Below, in pieces: positions 1 to 12,000 of a stretch of 64,000 nt of DNA. Both the position numbers and the translations under genes were made by a program. Below the pieces are notes generated by a model. That model saw nothing but the letters and a program-made list of their open reading frames with translations, was not told where the DNA came from and made no database searches. This stretch comes from Hyalella azteca. Its lineage: Eukaryota > Arthropoda > Malacostraca > Amphipoda > Hyalellidae. Position 1 is the first letter of the stretch. Every line of letters begins with the position of its first letter. The stretch spans positions 1 through 64,000 of the forward strand of contig NW_025931267.1 of the NCBI RefSeq assembly GCF_000764305.2, given 5' to 3'.

Positions 1-20
1 CCTCTTTTTACCACCAACAG

Positions 21-3000
21 ATGGGCGCTCGGAGCTCATCGACGAGGCCGACTTGCCCGCGGAGTTCGAGTGGGCGTCGTGGACTGGCGTGCTCGGACAG
101 CCTGTGAGTCCGTCCGTCCTAAACGCCTCGCCTTAATTTACAAGCTACAACGCAACACAAATGTTGCTCGAGGCTGTAAACTGGGAAACTTTTTGATATC
201 TTTTTGCAATATGTTCTGTGATATCTTGGATAAAAGAGTTCAGGGCGTAGGAGAGTTTTCCCTTATCACTGGTAGTGATAGTGTTACTTCTATGTGGTGT
301 ATGTGATTGTTATATAAGTTCTGCGTCTAGCTATTCAAAAACTATAAGATAACAGTTCAAACTCGACTTTGTAATTGCTCCATTTAAATATAATTGCCGA
401 TTGTTATGGGTATTACAAGTAAAATATAATCGTAGGTTAGAATGTAATCCCGTATTTTAGGTGGCCGGATTATGGCACAAGTACGCCGATCTAAGCGACA
501 TCAACGCCACGGACGCTAATTTCTATTACGGAGTCATCGTAGCTGGCGACGACTTTGGTCTGGTCAAGCTCTTCCGCTTCCCGTGTCCCAAGAGAGGTAA
601 GCAAGACTCTCTTGTGCTTGGTCAGATAAGGTTATGTTTACACAGTTCAAGTGCCGAGTGCAACGATCTTGTTATAGTTGAAGTGATTAGATGGCTTTGC
701 ATTAGCGTTGCGATAACCGAAACCTCTCAGAGAGCGCTCGACACCCACAGCTCATGGCCCCAGTGTTGCTCACGTCACTTTAGAGTGCTCGACTCTCACA
801 GCTCATGGCCCCAGTGTTGCTCGCCTCACTTTAGAGCGCTCGACTCCCGCAGCTCATGGCCCCAGTGTTGCTCGCCTCACTTTAGAGCGCTAGCAGTGAG
901 CCTGAGTCCCGTGACACACTTGTATGTTGCAGTGAGCCTGAGTCCCGTGACACACTTGTATGTTGCAGTGAGCCTGAGTCCCGTGACGCACGACAGCGAC
1001 AGCGGAGAGGAGCTCCTGGACACGGAGGACGAGTACGAGGGCCTGCCTGAGCTCACGCTCGACCTGGAGGCTGAAATCGTCGACCCTGGAATGAAATTAC
1101 CTCCGAGGTGAGCGACTAGTGACTACTGGAGACTGCTGATGACTGCTGGTGACTAATGGTGACTGCTGATGTCTAATGGTGACTACTGGTGTCTAATGGT
1201 GACTACTGGTGACCTCGCAGCCGCAGTGCCATCTGCAGTTCGATTACATTAATAAGTCAGTGCCGCCCCCGCAGACGCATCGCCCCCTACAGTTCGAGGA
1301 GCGACCGCCGGCGGCTTCCGGCGGAGGTGCCTCCGACGAGCGCCTTCAGAAGCCGCGTGAACGCCTCGGACCCCGACACCGCCGTACCTGACACGCCCCC
1401 TCATCACTACCTTAAAATGAAACACGTCTTCGGGTAAGAAAACTCATTTCACTGCTTATATTGAGTTCATATTGAGCTAATTTTATATTCAATATGACGT
1501 CAACACAGTACGCCGCTGCTGTGTGCAGTGCTTCACCATGACGGCCCTCGCTGGATAAGTTGAATGGGAAGTCTGTCTTGGAGAGATATTATTTAATGGT
1601 CAAGCATCGGCAATTTCTTTTACCCGTCTGTGAAATTCAGGCTTCGTTTGTAAAACGTGCCTCAAGGGGCGCATGTAGATACGTTATCTCCTTTTGAAGT
1701 TCTCCTTTCACTCCTTTTAAGATCTCCTTTAAATAGACAGAAATGGCTCTGACAAACTTACGATTACCCAACTCGTCTTGCCCATCGCCTCCCAAGTTGT
1801 GTACCGTCCAGTCAATTACAGTAGAGAATTTCAAGGCCATGCAGTTGCAGCAGAGCACGCAATACTAAACAAACTAAAATCTTTTACGCTATTAAAAAAA
1901 TGGCTATTTCTTTAAAATAACAAACTAAAATCTTTTACGCTATTTTGAATCGTATGCTCTCTCCAAGAGCATGCAAATATATATTTTTTTAATTTGACAT
2001 GAGCTTTTCCGCGAGCTTACGGAGGTAGAACCTTCACCAAACGGAAAGAAAGAAATTACACGAACTTACTTACGCACGACCACCGTTCAAACGTGGCAGA
2101 ATCTGCCTTTCCTGACATTCTTTCCGCATTACTCGTAATTCCTGTTTAAGCAACGGGTTGATTTTGGGGGGCACTGAGGTACTGAGGTCATGGCACTCAG
2201 GTACCGAGCCCACGGGTGCCGCGACAACGCCCACTGGCTGGGGGACGGCAGCCTCGTGTATCACGTGGCAGGCGTATGTGTGGTCCTCGAGCCTCAGGAG
2301 AACAAGCAGCGTCACTACCTTCACCACACCGACGACATCCTCTGCCTGGTGGTGCATCCTGACGGCATCACTGTCGCCTCTGGTCAGGTGATTCATCCTC
2401 ACATGTCATTCAATCCTGATTTTGTGTTTGAAATTTGTCACGTCACCTTTTGAGATATTTTGAATAGAACCCGACGAAATTTTACGATGAGCCATTCATT
2501 TCGCCGTACGATCTGCTCGGACAGATGGGCAAGGCGGCGACGGTGCACGTGTGGAGCAGCAGCACCCTGAGGATCTTATCATTCCTGGAGGGGGGGCACG
2601 TGAGGGGCGTCTCGTGCCTCGCATTCTCCCGCGACGGCGACCGCCTCGCGTCCATCGGCCTCGACGACTCCAACTCCATGGTCATCTGGGACTGGCAGAA
2701 GGGCGTCAAGCTCGCCAGCGCCAGGTGCTGTAAGCCTTCAGTCATAGTCAGGCGTCACGAATCTAATGACCGCTTCTAATCAATTGGGTCATCGTAGTAG
2801 TATTAGTTTAGCGGAGTCAGCGTTCATTAGGCCGTTAGACTTGTCGCCGATTCTTAACATCGCGGAATATTCACAGATTATTGCGGTCTCGAACTCGCAC
2901 TTCACTGATCCAATTTTGCTGTGCTCAATCGCCCGTTAACTTCGCCGATTAATTTGATCAGAACAGTCAGGGGAAGCCGAAGTCGAACCCATAACTTTCT

Positions 3001-6000
3001 GCTCCAACCCTGGTACTCAGAACTGTAGCCACTGGGACACCTAATGTTACAATTCGCATGAACTGGTGCCACAAGAGTGAAGTTCACCAGGCAATTTCAG
3101 GTGCAAGTGTTCGAATCCTTCTGTTGGGTTATTCTGGTTGCGTATTCCCGGTCTTTGCTGATGCCGTATTCTGGATCATTCCATGATTGGTTTTTTATCT
3201 GCTCTAGTAAGCTTACTTGATCATAAATCCCGACAGTGATCGTAAGTTCTTCTAGCTCTACGACGATCATACATTCGCTTCCAACGTCAAAAGGCGGCGA
3301 GTTTAATTCTTGTCGTTGATGGCAATGAACTGATGGCAGAGACATAGCAGCTGTCAACTTCTGAGCGTCGGGCCTCTAATAGCGTCCGTTTCAGTAACCC
3401 GATCGTTTGCTTCATGATCTGTAATGACTATTGACCTAATAAATGTTTTAGCGGATATTTAGAAATAGCTCGCCAGCCAAGCTGATTGCTGGCTTAAATG
3501 TTTTGCGTTGAAATTAGTGCGAGTGATTTATAAATTGTCATTACGCTGACAAGTTTAACGTTGTAATTAGTATCGGCGATGTCTAAATGACCATTAAGTT
3601 GATAACTTGGACGGTATAATTAGTATCAGGGATATCTAAATGATCATCAAGCTGATAAATGTGCATCAGGGCGCACTCTGACAAAGTGTTCGGCGTGCGG
3701 TTCAGCGCCAGCAACTCCCGCAAGCTGCTGACGTTTGGCGTGCGGCACTCGAAGACATGGACGCAAGTGGGCGGCGGCCTCACGTGGCGGCAGGTCAAAC
3801 TCGGCATCAAACTGAGACAAGTGAGCCATCAGGACATAATTATGCGCCAGTCTTGTTGGGACTTGCATGCTGGGACGCCACGCATGCAATGGAAATTTTG
3901 TAGGGACAGAGGCAGTCGGCTTCAAGACGGCTGCTCCCGTTGAATTAATTAACATGTAGGAATTATTACCATGGTAAATTATCCATGATTGTAACATGAG
4001 CGCAATGATGGAGGTATCGTAGCGGTCTTTAGTTAGGAACCCACGCCAAAGTAGTGGACGTACTTAAGTTTCGGAAGATTATTAGCACGTACGTGCTGCC
4101 GCCTGTTCTTTTTATATTCTTCAAAATAAGATCTAAGGCGAGAAATAATAAGTTTCCCACTCGCTTCAATTGTACGTCAACCATGAGTAAAGTGATTTCA
4201 TGGATCCGCAAATTGTTGACGTGGAACCTTAATTTACAACACTCGCTCGAACAACGATGACTACAGAAATGTCTGAAAATGATAGCATTTAGCGTATGTG
4301 TACGGTGTAACATATTAGTGTGTGGGTCCAGGCGTATGTGTACTTTGTGATATTTTAGTGTGTGGTCCCAGGCGTATGTATACGGTGTAACATTTTGGTG
4401 TGTGGGTCCAGGCGTTTGTGTACGAGGGAACATTCAAGTGGTCTAGGCGTATGTGCAGGAGATAAAATTCACGTGTGGTCTCAGGCGTATGTATAGTAGG
4501 TAATATTCAATTGTGGGGCCCAGGAAACGTGCCTGGCTTGTGGTGTGGTGTCACCAGAGTGCACCTCAGACGGGCAGGAGCTGTGGTTGCTGGGGCTCTC
4601 GTCCGGACACATCATCGCTGTTAAGAACGGCGAGGTCGACAAAAAAGTCAAGGCGCACAAGAAAGCTCTGCACACCATCATCGTGCACGGCGAGGTGACC
4701 AGTACTTTTAATTATACAATATGCTCACCTTCAGGAAATACCTTAATTTAAGAAGTGCTTTTGATCATGTTCGAAACTTGAGTCGTATTGATACGTAAAG
4801 GAGTGAGAGCGAGTACAGCAAGAGATGCTTGATTGTAATAAATGCGGCTAGAATGTTACGTCTTCAGTTATTACAGTTTGTAATAACTGAAGTATGACGC
4901 AGTTTGTCTGGAGCGGAGGTGACGATGGGTTCGTCTGCCAGTACGATCTGGAACTTCACCACTGCATCAAAGTCTTCCCAATCAACGATCAATTTTTGGA
5001 CCCTGACGTGGCCATAACTTTGACTTCGTCGCAACCGAGCGTGCGAAGTTTGTCGTTCCTGGCTGGCGGAGACCTGCCGCTGCTGGTGGGCACGCAGCAA
5101 GGCGAGCTCCTGCTCATGCCTGTAGGAGGCGGCCATGCAAACACCTCCAAGTTCAAGATAATTGTTCAGGTGAATAACTTGCCTTTGGGATCTTTTGAGT
5201 CCATTTTCGCTCGCGAAACACAGCCAGACAACATTTTTTTCCTGATTTGGACTTGCAGTTACTATTTGGGCAATACTGACATCAATGGCTTGGCCATCTA
5301 ACCATCATGTACTTCAAGATCTGGGGCCATACTTTCAAAACTCGCTAAATGAACGTAAGTATTTACGCTCTATTTTCTTGTCTATGATTGGTGGATTTTG
5401 CTTGAAAGGCCGTCAATGATTGGCTGATGAACTTACGATCTCTTAACTTTTTTTGAAAGTATGGGCCCTGGCCGTTTCACGTTTGCATCTAACTTTGTAC
5501 TCTTCGCTTGATGAAAGCTTCCTTCTGACTGAATTAGCAGTCCTTTCGTTTAATTTCTAATACTATTAATTGTATATTTGCTGTATAATAATGAATGCAT
5601 GGTCAATCCAAGCTTTGTTCAAATAATATACGTTTAAAAATTACTCTTTGAAGACAACACTTCTAAAGAATCCAGTGTCTCCAATGTTACAGATGTAAAA
5701 TGAATTTCTCATTTTATTTTCGAATATTAAAAAAATTAATTTCTCAATTTTTTTAATGTATAAATTTTTTTTCAAAAGTATTTATTCTGTCAATTGATTC
5801 ATGCATTGCTTCCGACTTCACACAAGTGTGCAAATTTTCAGAGCAATTGGACAGGTAAAAGTGTGTCAAATATCAGTTATAAGATTTGGAGCTGACAAAA
5901 TTATTTTTTCAGTTTTTTTTAATATTGAAAAAATTTAATTTTAAAATCATTAATTTTATCATTTGATTCATGCATTATCTCCAACTTTACGCAAGTGTGC

Positions 6001-9000
6001 AAAATTTCAGATCGATAGGATAAGTAGAAGTGAGTTAAATTTTGATTATAAGATTTGTAGCAGACAGACAGACAAACAAGAAGTGAAGTTAAAGAGAAGT
6101 GTTGTAAAAACTGGCATTGAACGCGATCGTGTCCATTTGCAGATGTGAATCAATCAACATAAGCTTAATTAATTGACGTATTTTCTGGTGAAAATTGAAT
6201 CTTTCTTATGTTTTTACGTCGACTTAAGGGGACCGACTCCCCTAAAATTTTCAATTTTGGCGTTTTCCGGTTTTTGAGCTCATCTTAAAGCTTAGTTTTT
6301 GACGCATCCAACGGTACCAAAGTCATCCCTCTACGTCAAAAAATGATTTCGTAACAGCCCCCCGAAGGGAGGGAGTTTTTAGAGCCCTTAACTGAAGCCT
6401 ATGGGATTAATTAGAAGGCTAGACACACTAAAAAGGAACGTCTGACGTAAAGCGGCCAATCATGGCATTATCCGGTGCTCATACTCATCTTAAAGCTTAC
6501 TTTCTGACGATTCCATTGGTGGTAGAATCATCTTTCTACCTCCATTTTTACGTTCACCACGCCCCATGGAACGGGGGGCGGTGGGGGGCGGCCTTAACAA
6601 ATTCCTAAGGCATTAATTACGGGGCGTGTCTTGATATACTGCCAGATGCAGCCAGGTCTTTCAGTGCCCATCATGACAGCGAGGTGAAAGGTGTGCAGCC
6701 ACTCGCTCTATGAGGGAAAAATGAGAAAAAATGAGAAAATTGGGATAAAACGCGCATAAAAAAAAACTAAGAGGAAAATGAGAAAAATGATCATCATATC
6801 TATAAGTATGGTCCTTACGAACCGAATGATATGTGTCTCGATGTTGTAGGATGATATTTGTAGGAGGAGATAGATTTTCTAAAGTACCCCTTTTTAGCCG
6901 TTTCCTATAAATTTCACGTTTTCTATCAATTTTTTCGAAAAATTCATAATAGCAAAATGTCATTTTTTTACATTTTACGTATTTATGTGAAGTTTCATGA
7001 TGATCGGATAAAAACTGTAGAAGTTTTTCCGGAGGGTAGTCGGTCCCCTTAATCACATCTTTTCAATTGAAAAAATTGACATTTGAGGCAAACCTGTTGT
7101 TATTAATCCAGAAAATGATCGCCAATTTCTGATACAAAAATATGCCGTTATGTGTTTCGTATAGCTACCGCAAATCGGTTAAATTTTCCACGGCCAGGAG
7201 CCAATTATTTTGAAAGCTCTCACCAAAACACAACATCTGTCATCAATTAGTTCCTACTGAACAAGTTCACAACACTTATAAAAGAAATGAAGTTTGCTCG
7301 CGCCTTAACAACGTACAAACAGTTTGCCGTGTATATTTGTGAATGTCGCAGTGAAAAAAGTTCAGTGTCGATTCATCGAGCATATAGATTATTTGTTAAT
7401 AAGATGAACTTTGAAGAATCCAAAAACTGTTTGTTTTGCAATGATGCAGCAACGAACTTTGATGGCCTAGGATCCGCACTTGCCATTGTATACATCAACG
7501 CACGTTCATGTATCATTTCTAATAATTATATTATCTAAGGGGACGATAGAGCTACTATTGAGTACCGCACCGGGTCTTCTGTGATGGAAAGATGCAGCCT
7601 CAATCATGTTTGGTTGTGGCAGTTGGCTCGGCTTCTACTTAGAAATCCTGATAAAGCTTAGACGCAGCACGCGTTAAAAGTTTCAGTTCGATAAATTTAT
7701 TCGGGTTCTTGAAGTAGCTCCTCGAAAGTAGCGCTTTAAGTGGCTGCTCTTGTACCTAGAGGAGCTCACGTCATCGGTTACGGTTCAATCATTGTTGATC
7801 CTCTTCTTCAGAGTTTGACAATTGGACGGTTATAAATAGCTGCGGTGGATACATTAGCAGCATACCATCGTGGTGAAATTTTTATAGCGATAGCTACTCG
7901 TGGTACTCTGTCACCTTCTTTAAACTATGACGTCACCTGAGTAAACGATGTTATGAGTTCGTATCTCCTTGAAACCGTTGAAACCTATGCAATAGGTTTT
8001 GCATTCCTTATGCAATTTGTAGGTCCAATTTTGGCAAAAATCGTATTAATGAAGTTTTTGTACTGATGATGGAGCTGGACTCCGATAAGTTTTCACTGCA
8101 GACAAAATGAATTTTTCGGCGTTTTCTTTGATTTAAATGCTTAGTTCATATGACAAGTTGCTACGAATCCGTCATTTCCTAATCTCAAGTAGAATTGACT
8201 TTGCATATAAATTTAAAAACAACCCACACTTTATCTAACTATGACAATTTGGAATTTTGAAATTTATGCAGAATTTGTCACAAATGTTCATAAAACATCG
8301 AACGAGTATAAATGCATTGACCTAACCTTCATTACTGCATTTCTTCTAACAATGATTAATGCTCTGAGTCCGACTGAGGAAAGTCTAATTCTCAGCTCGG
8401 ATCTTTTTTTGTAGAAGGCCGTAGACTGATTTTCGGATAGATAAAACATAGAATAAATGTTCATCTATATGCATTACCTAAATAATGATCGAAAAGAGGG
8501 CTAAATAGTTTCCACGTTGATTAAAATGATTGGATGTGCTATACTGATTTTTAAAATGTGTTCTAAATTCATGTAAAGAAAAGAGCACTTTTTGCCCTCA
8601 TGTGATGGTGCCCTCATTTTGATGGTGACTTTGAATCTTAATTCCGCACCATGGAAAGGATGGGCAACTCAGACGTCGTCCACCGCATGTAGATTGGGTC
8701 TCTGTAAACAAAATTAGCGGAGCCTCACATACACGACAGACATACGACATTCACCAGATGCAAACGATCAGTCACATGCAGGCTATATCAATCATACAGG
8801 TCATTTTTTCGTCACAAGAAAACGATCACTTATTCGCCACATGCAACCGATCGCTTATTCGCCACATGCACAAGATTAATTATTCGCCATACACATACGA
8901 TCAATTATACGCCACGTGCGAGTGATCACTTATTTGCCACGTGCACAGGATCAGTTATTCGCCATATATATACAATCGACCATTCGCCTCCTGAAAACGA

Positions 9001-12000
9001 TCAATTATTCGTCAACTATTCGCCAATCAATCAACTATTCGCCACATACAAACGTGCACGTATAACGATCATTTATCCGTCACTCAATAAACCGCAAAAA
9101 TGCACCGGGAAAAACTGGTAACCCAGTCTGCTTTTCTTACAAGTTTAAGTTTGATTACACGGGTCTGAAAAAAATCTGAAAATTGTTTTTATTTTTGAAA
9201 TGGTGACTGTTTTTTGCACTGATTTCATTTTGGGTCGCGATAACTTCAATTAATGCCTTGATAGGGCATTAATTTGAATTTAACTCTCATTTTAAACTTA
9301 ATTAAATGTCTATAGCACCTCACTTCCCACCACGATATCGATGAATTTTTGTATAATTTTTAACGACGTCAATATTCTAAGCTCTCCGTTTCCATCTTAT
9401 GCGATTTATAAAGCGTGGAAGTGCACATCCAGCACTAGTATTAGTGGGTATCAAAATTTCTTAGAAACAAGAAAATAGCTAAATATTTTTAATCAAAAAG
9501 TGTTAGACAATAATTTACTATCGACGTGTCAAGTGTTCATGGAATAAAATCACTCAGGAAAACAGCGAATAACATCACCATTGCCTGCCTATTATTTGTT
9601 AGCGTGAAGTTTTTACGGGAAAATTATAGCAGAAGTATTTCCGTTCTTTTGATTTTGCCGCTGTTAAAATGCATTTTTTCGAACAACATTGTCAATCATT
9701 ATTCATTAAAATTTAGTCCCAGCAATCATGAGACGTCGACTCAACGTCATTAAAGACATTACGACGTAATCAACCAGCAATCGATGTTACAGCGTTAGTG
9801 GCGCGGTGGAGCGGATCTATCTAACTGGAGCGCTCCTCTTGTACAGACCAAGGAAGAATTTTGTAAAGAAGAAATATATGTAATATATGTATAATATATA
9901 ATATATATATATATATATATAATACATTGGGGGTTTCAAATTAATGAATTTAGCAAGGCAACTTTGATACTGGCGACATTTTACTTGCTATTTTTGGTTA
10001 GAATAATAAACTGATAAAATATGAGCCATTAAAATATACGTTTAGAAATTAATTTTTACAGACAACACTTCTAAAAAATCCCGTGTCTCCAATGTACAAC
10101 AGGTAAAATGAATTTCTAATTTTAATTTTGAATATAAAAAAATAATTTTTTAATTGTTTAATACATAAAAGAAATTAAATTTTCAAAATTATTTATTCTG
10201 TCAATTGATTCATGCATTGTCTCCGATTTTACGCAAGTCTGCAAAATTTCAGATGGATTGGACAGCTAGAAGTGTGTTATATATTGATTATAAGATTTGT
10301 AGCAGACAAAATTATTTTTCCAGTTTTCTTTATATAAAAAATAAAATTATTTTAAAATTATTAATTTTGTCATTTGATTCATGCATTATCTCCAACTTTA
10401 CGCAAGTGTGCAAAATTTCAGATCGATAGGATAAGTAGAAGTGTGTTAAATTTCGATTATTAGATTTGTAGCAGACAGACAAACAAGAAGTGAAGCTAAA
10501 GAGAAGTGTTGTAATAATTGATCAGATACCTGAAATAAGTAAAGCTATTACACACAAACTAATTAACGGAACATACTGATAGCTCAACCTATAAAAAAAT
10601 ACCTGTACCTATAACATATACATCACATCTTTTTTCACTGTATTGACGCTCTGCACGACTTGTACAAAACTATAGCATCTTTTATTCACTGTATTGACGC
10701 TCTGCACGACTTGTACAAAACTATAACATCTTTTATTCACTGTACTGACGCTCTGCACGACTTGTACAAAACTATAGCGTCTTTTATTCACTATATTGAC
10801 GCTCTGCACGACTTGTACATAAACTATAACATATTTTACTCGCTACGTTTACTCCTTGCACGACTTCCAACACGCTATGCACAAGTCAAGACAATGTCAA
10901 GATAATATTAAGGTAAAATAAATGCGCAGGGCCACTCTAAAGGGGAGGTGTGGGGCCTCGCCATGCACCCCACCCTGAACGTGGCGGTGACGGTGAGCGA
11001 CGATCGCTCCCTCAGGATCTGGGACCTGGACGCCTCCCTCGCTTTAGGTTCCTGCGCCCTCAGGAAGCCTGCGCGCGCCGTGCACTTCCACCCCTCGGCG
11101 GCCGTCCTCGCCGTCGGCTTCATCGATGGTGGGCCTTGAGGGGCGTTGTCCAACGCTGGTGCCTGCGGCGTTGCGTATTACTGTGCCTATAATGCTTATC
11201 GAGCCATGAATATAAGGGAAAGTCTTAGTTCATGTGTTGTGCTCTGAGCTCATAATACTTACAGTGTCGTAAAGAAGATTCGTAGCTCGAGTATTTTCTA
11301 AATTTATCCATACCGAGTCTCCTAATGTACTGTGAATTTAACAATATGTATCGCCGATTATATAATCCGACCTAAGATAAACGAGTAGTTTTGACCGAAT
11401 GAATGACGAGCTTAAATAGCATCTTGGTCTCGAAATTATACTTCATTTAGTCATGCACGCTTAACATGCTCTATTTTAAAAGTAGAATAATAATCTAATG
11501 CTCGTTGATCAACAAATTAGTGAAAGGATTAATATATATAAGAATAATAAAATGGTTGATTGTCAGGCAGCGTGGCGGTCCTGACATACCCCGCCACCAC
11601 ACGCCTAGGCGGCACCCACCACCGCCGGGAGGCCATCTCCGACCTAAAGTTCTCCCCCGACGGGCGGCTGCTGGCGGTGGCGTCCCATGAGGGCGTCGTG
11701 GACTTGTACGTCGTAGACACCGACGGGAGCGCCATGACCAGCGAGGGTGGTGGCCTGCGCAGAGTGGGGGTGTGTCGGGGGGCGGCGTCCTTCGTAACGC
11801 ACCTCACCTGGCACTGAGGTTCAACGCTGCTAAATATGAGGCTCTATTATATATGTATTCTATTACCCCTATAATATATGTTTTATTACCCCTATAATAT
11901 ATGTTATACTACCCATTTAATATAGTATATGCTCCATAATACTACATATTGTTGGCAGGCGATGGCGAGGATCTGTTCTATGAAGCTCCTGGAGGTCGGC

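Larger units (their letters stand above)
7053..10061. other. Middle of EML intron 9: no gene seen
   Basis: This stretch separates two MITE-bearing parts of the 5.8 kb EML intron. It is AT-rich with no reading frame resembling a known protein. Recognisable content is the 31 bp degenerate array at 8750-9085 and a TA microsatellite at about 9880-9925. Confidence 0.6.

Noticed and set aside
461..1111. Single long coding exon from 461 to 1111
   Set aside because: The frame is open because the 51 bp and 36 bp repeats are multiples of three. A consensus donor ends exon 2 at 596, and EML similarity stops there until the acceptor at 968.
4876..4902. Acceptor at 4876 for EML exon 9
   Set aside because: In the required phase it gives a TGA within seven codons. 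The acceptor at 4902 keeps the frame and EML similarity.
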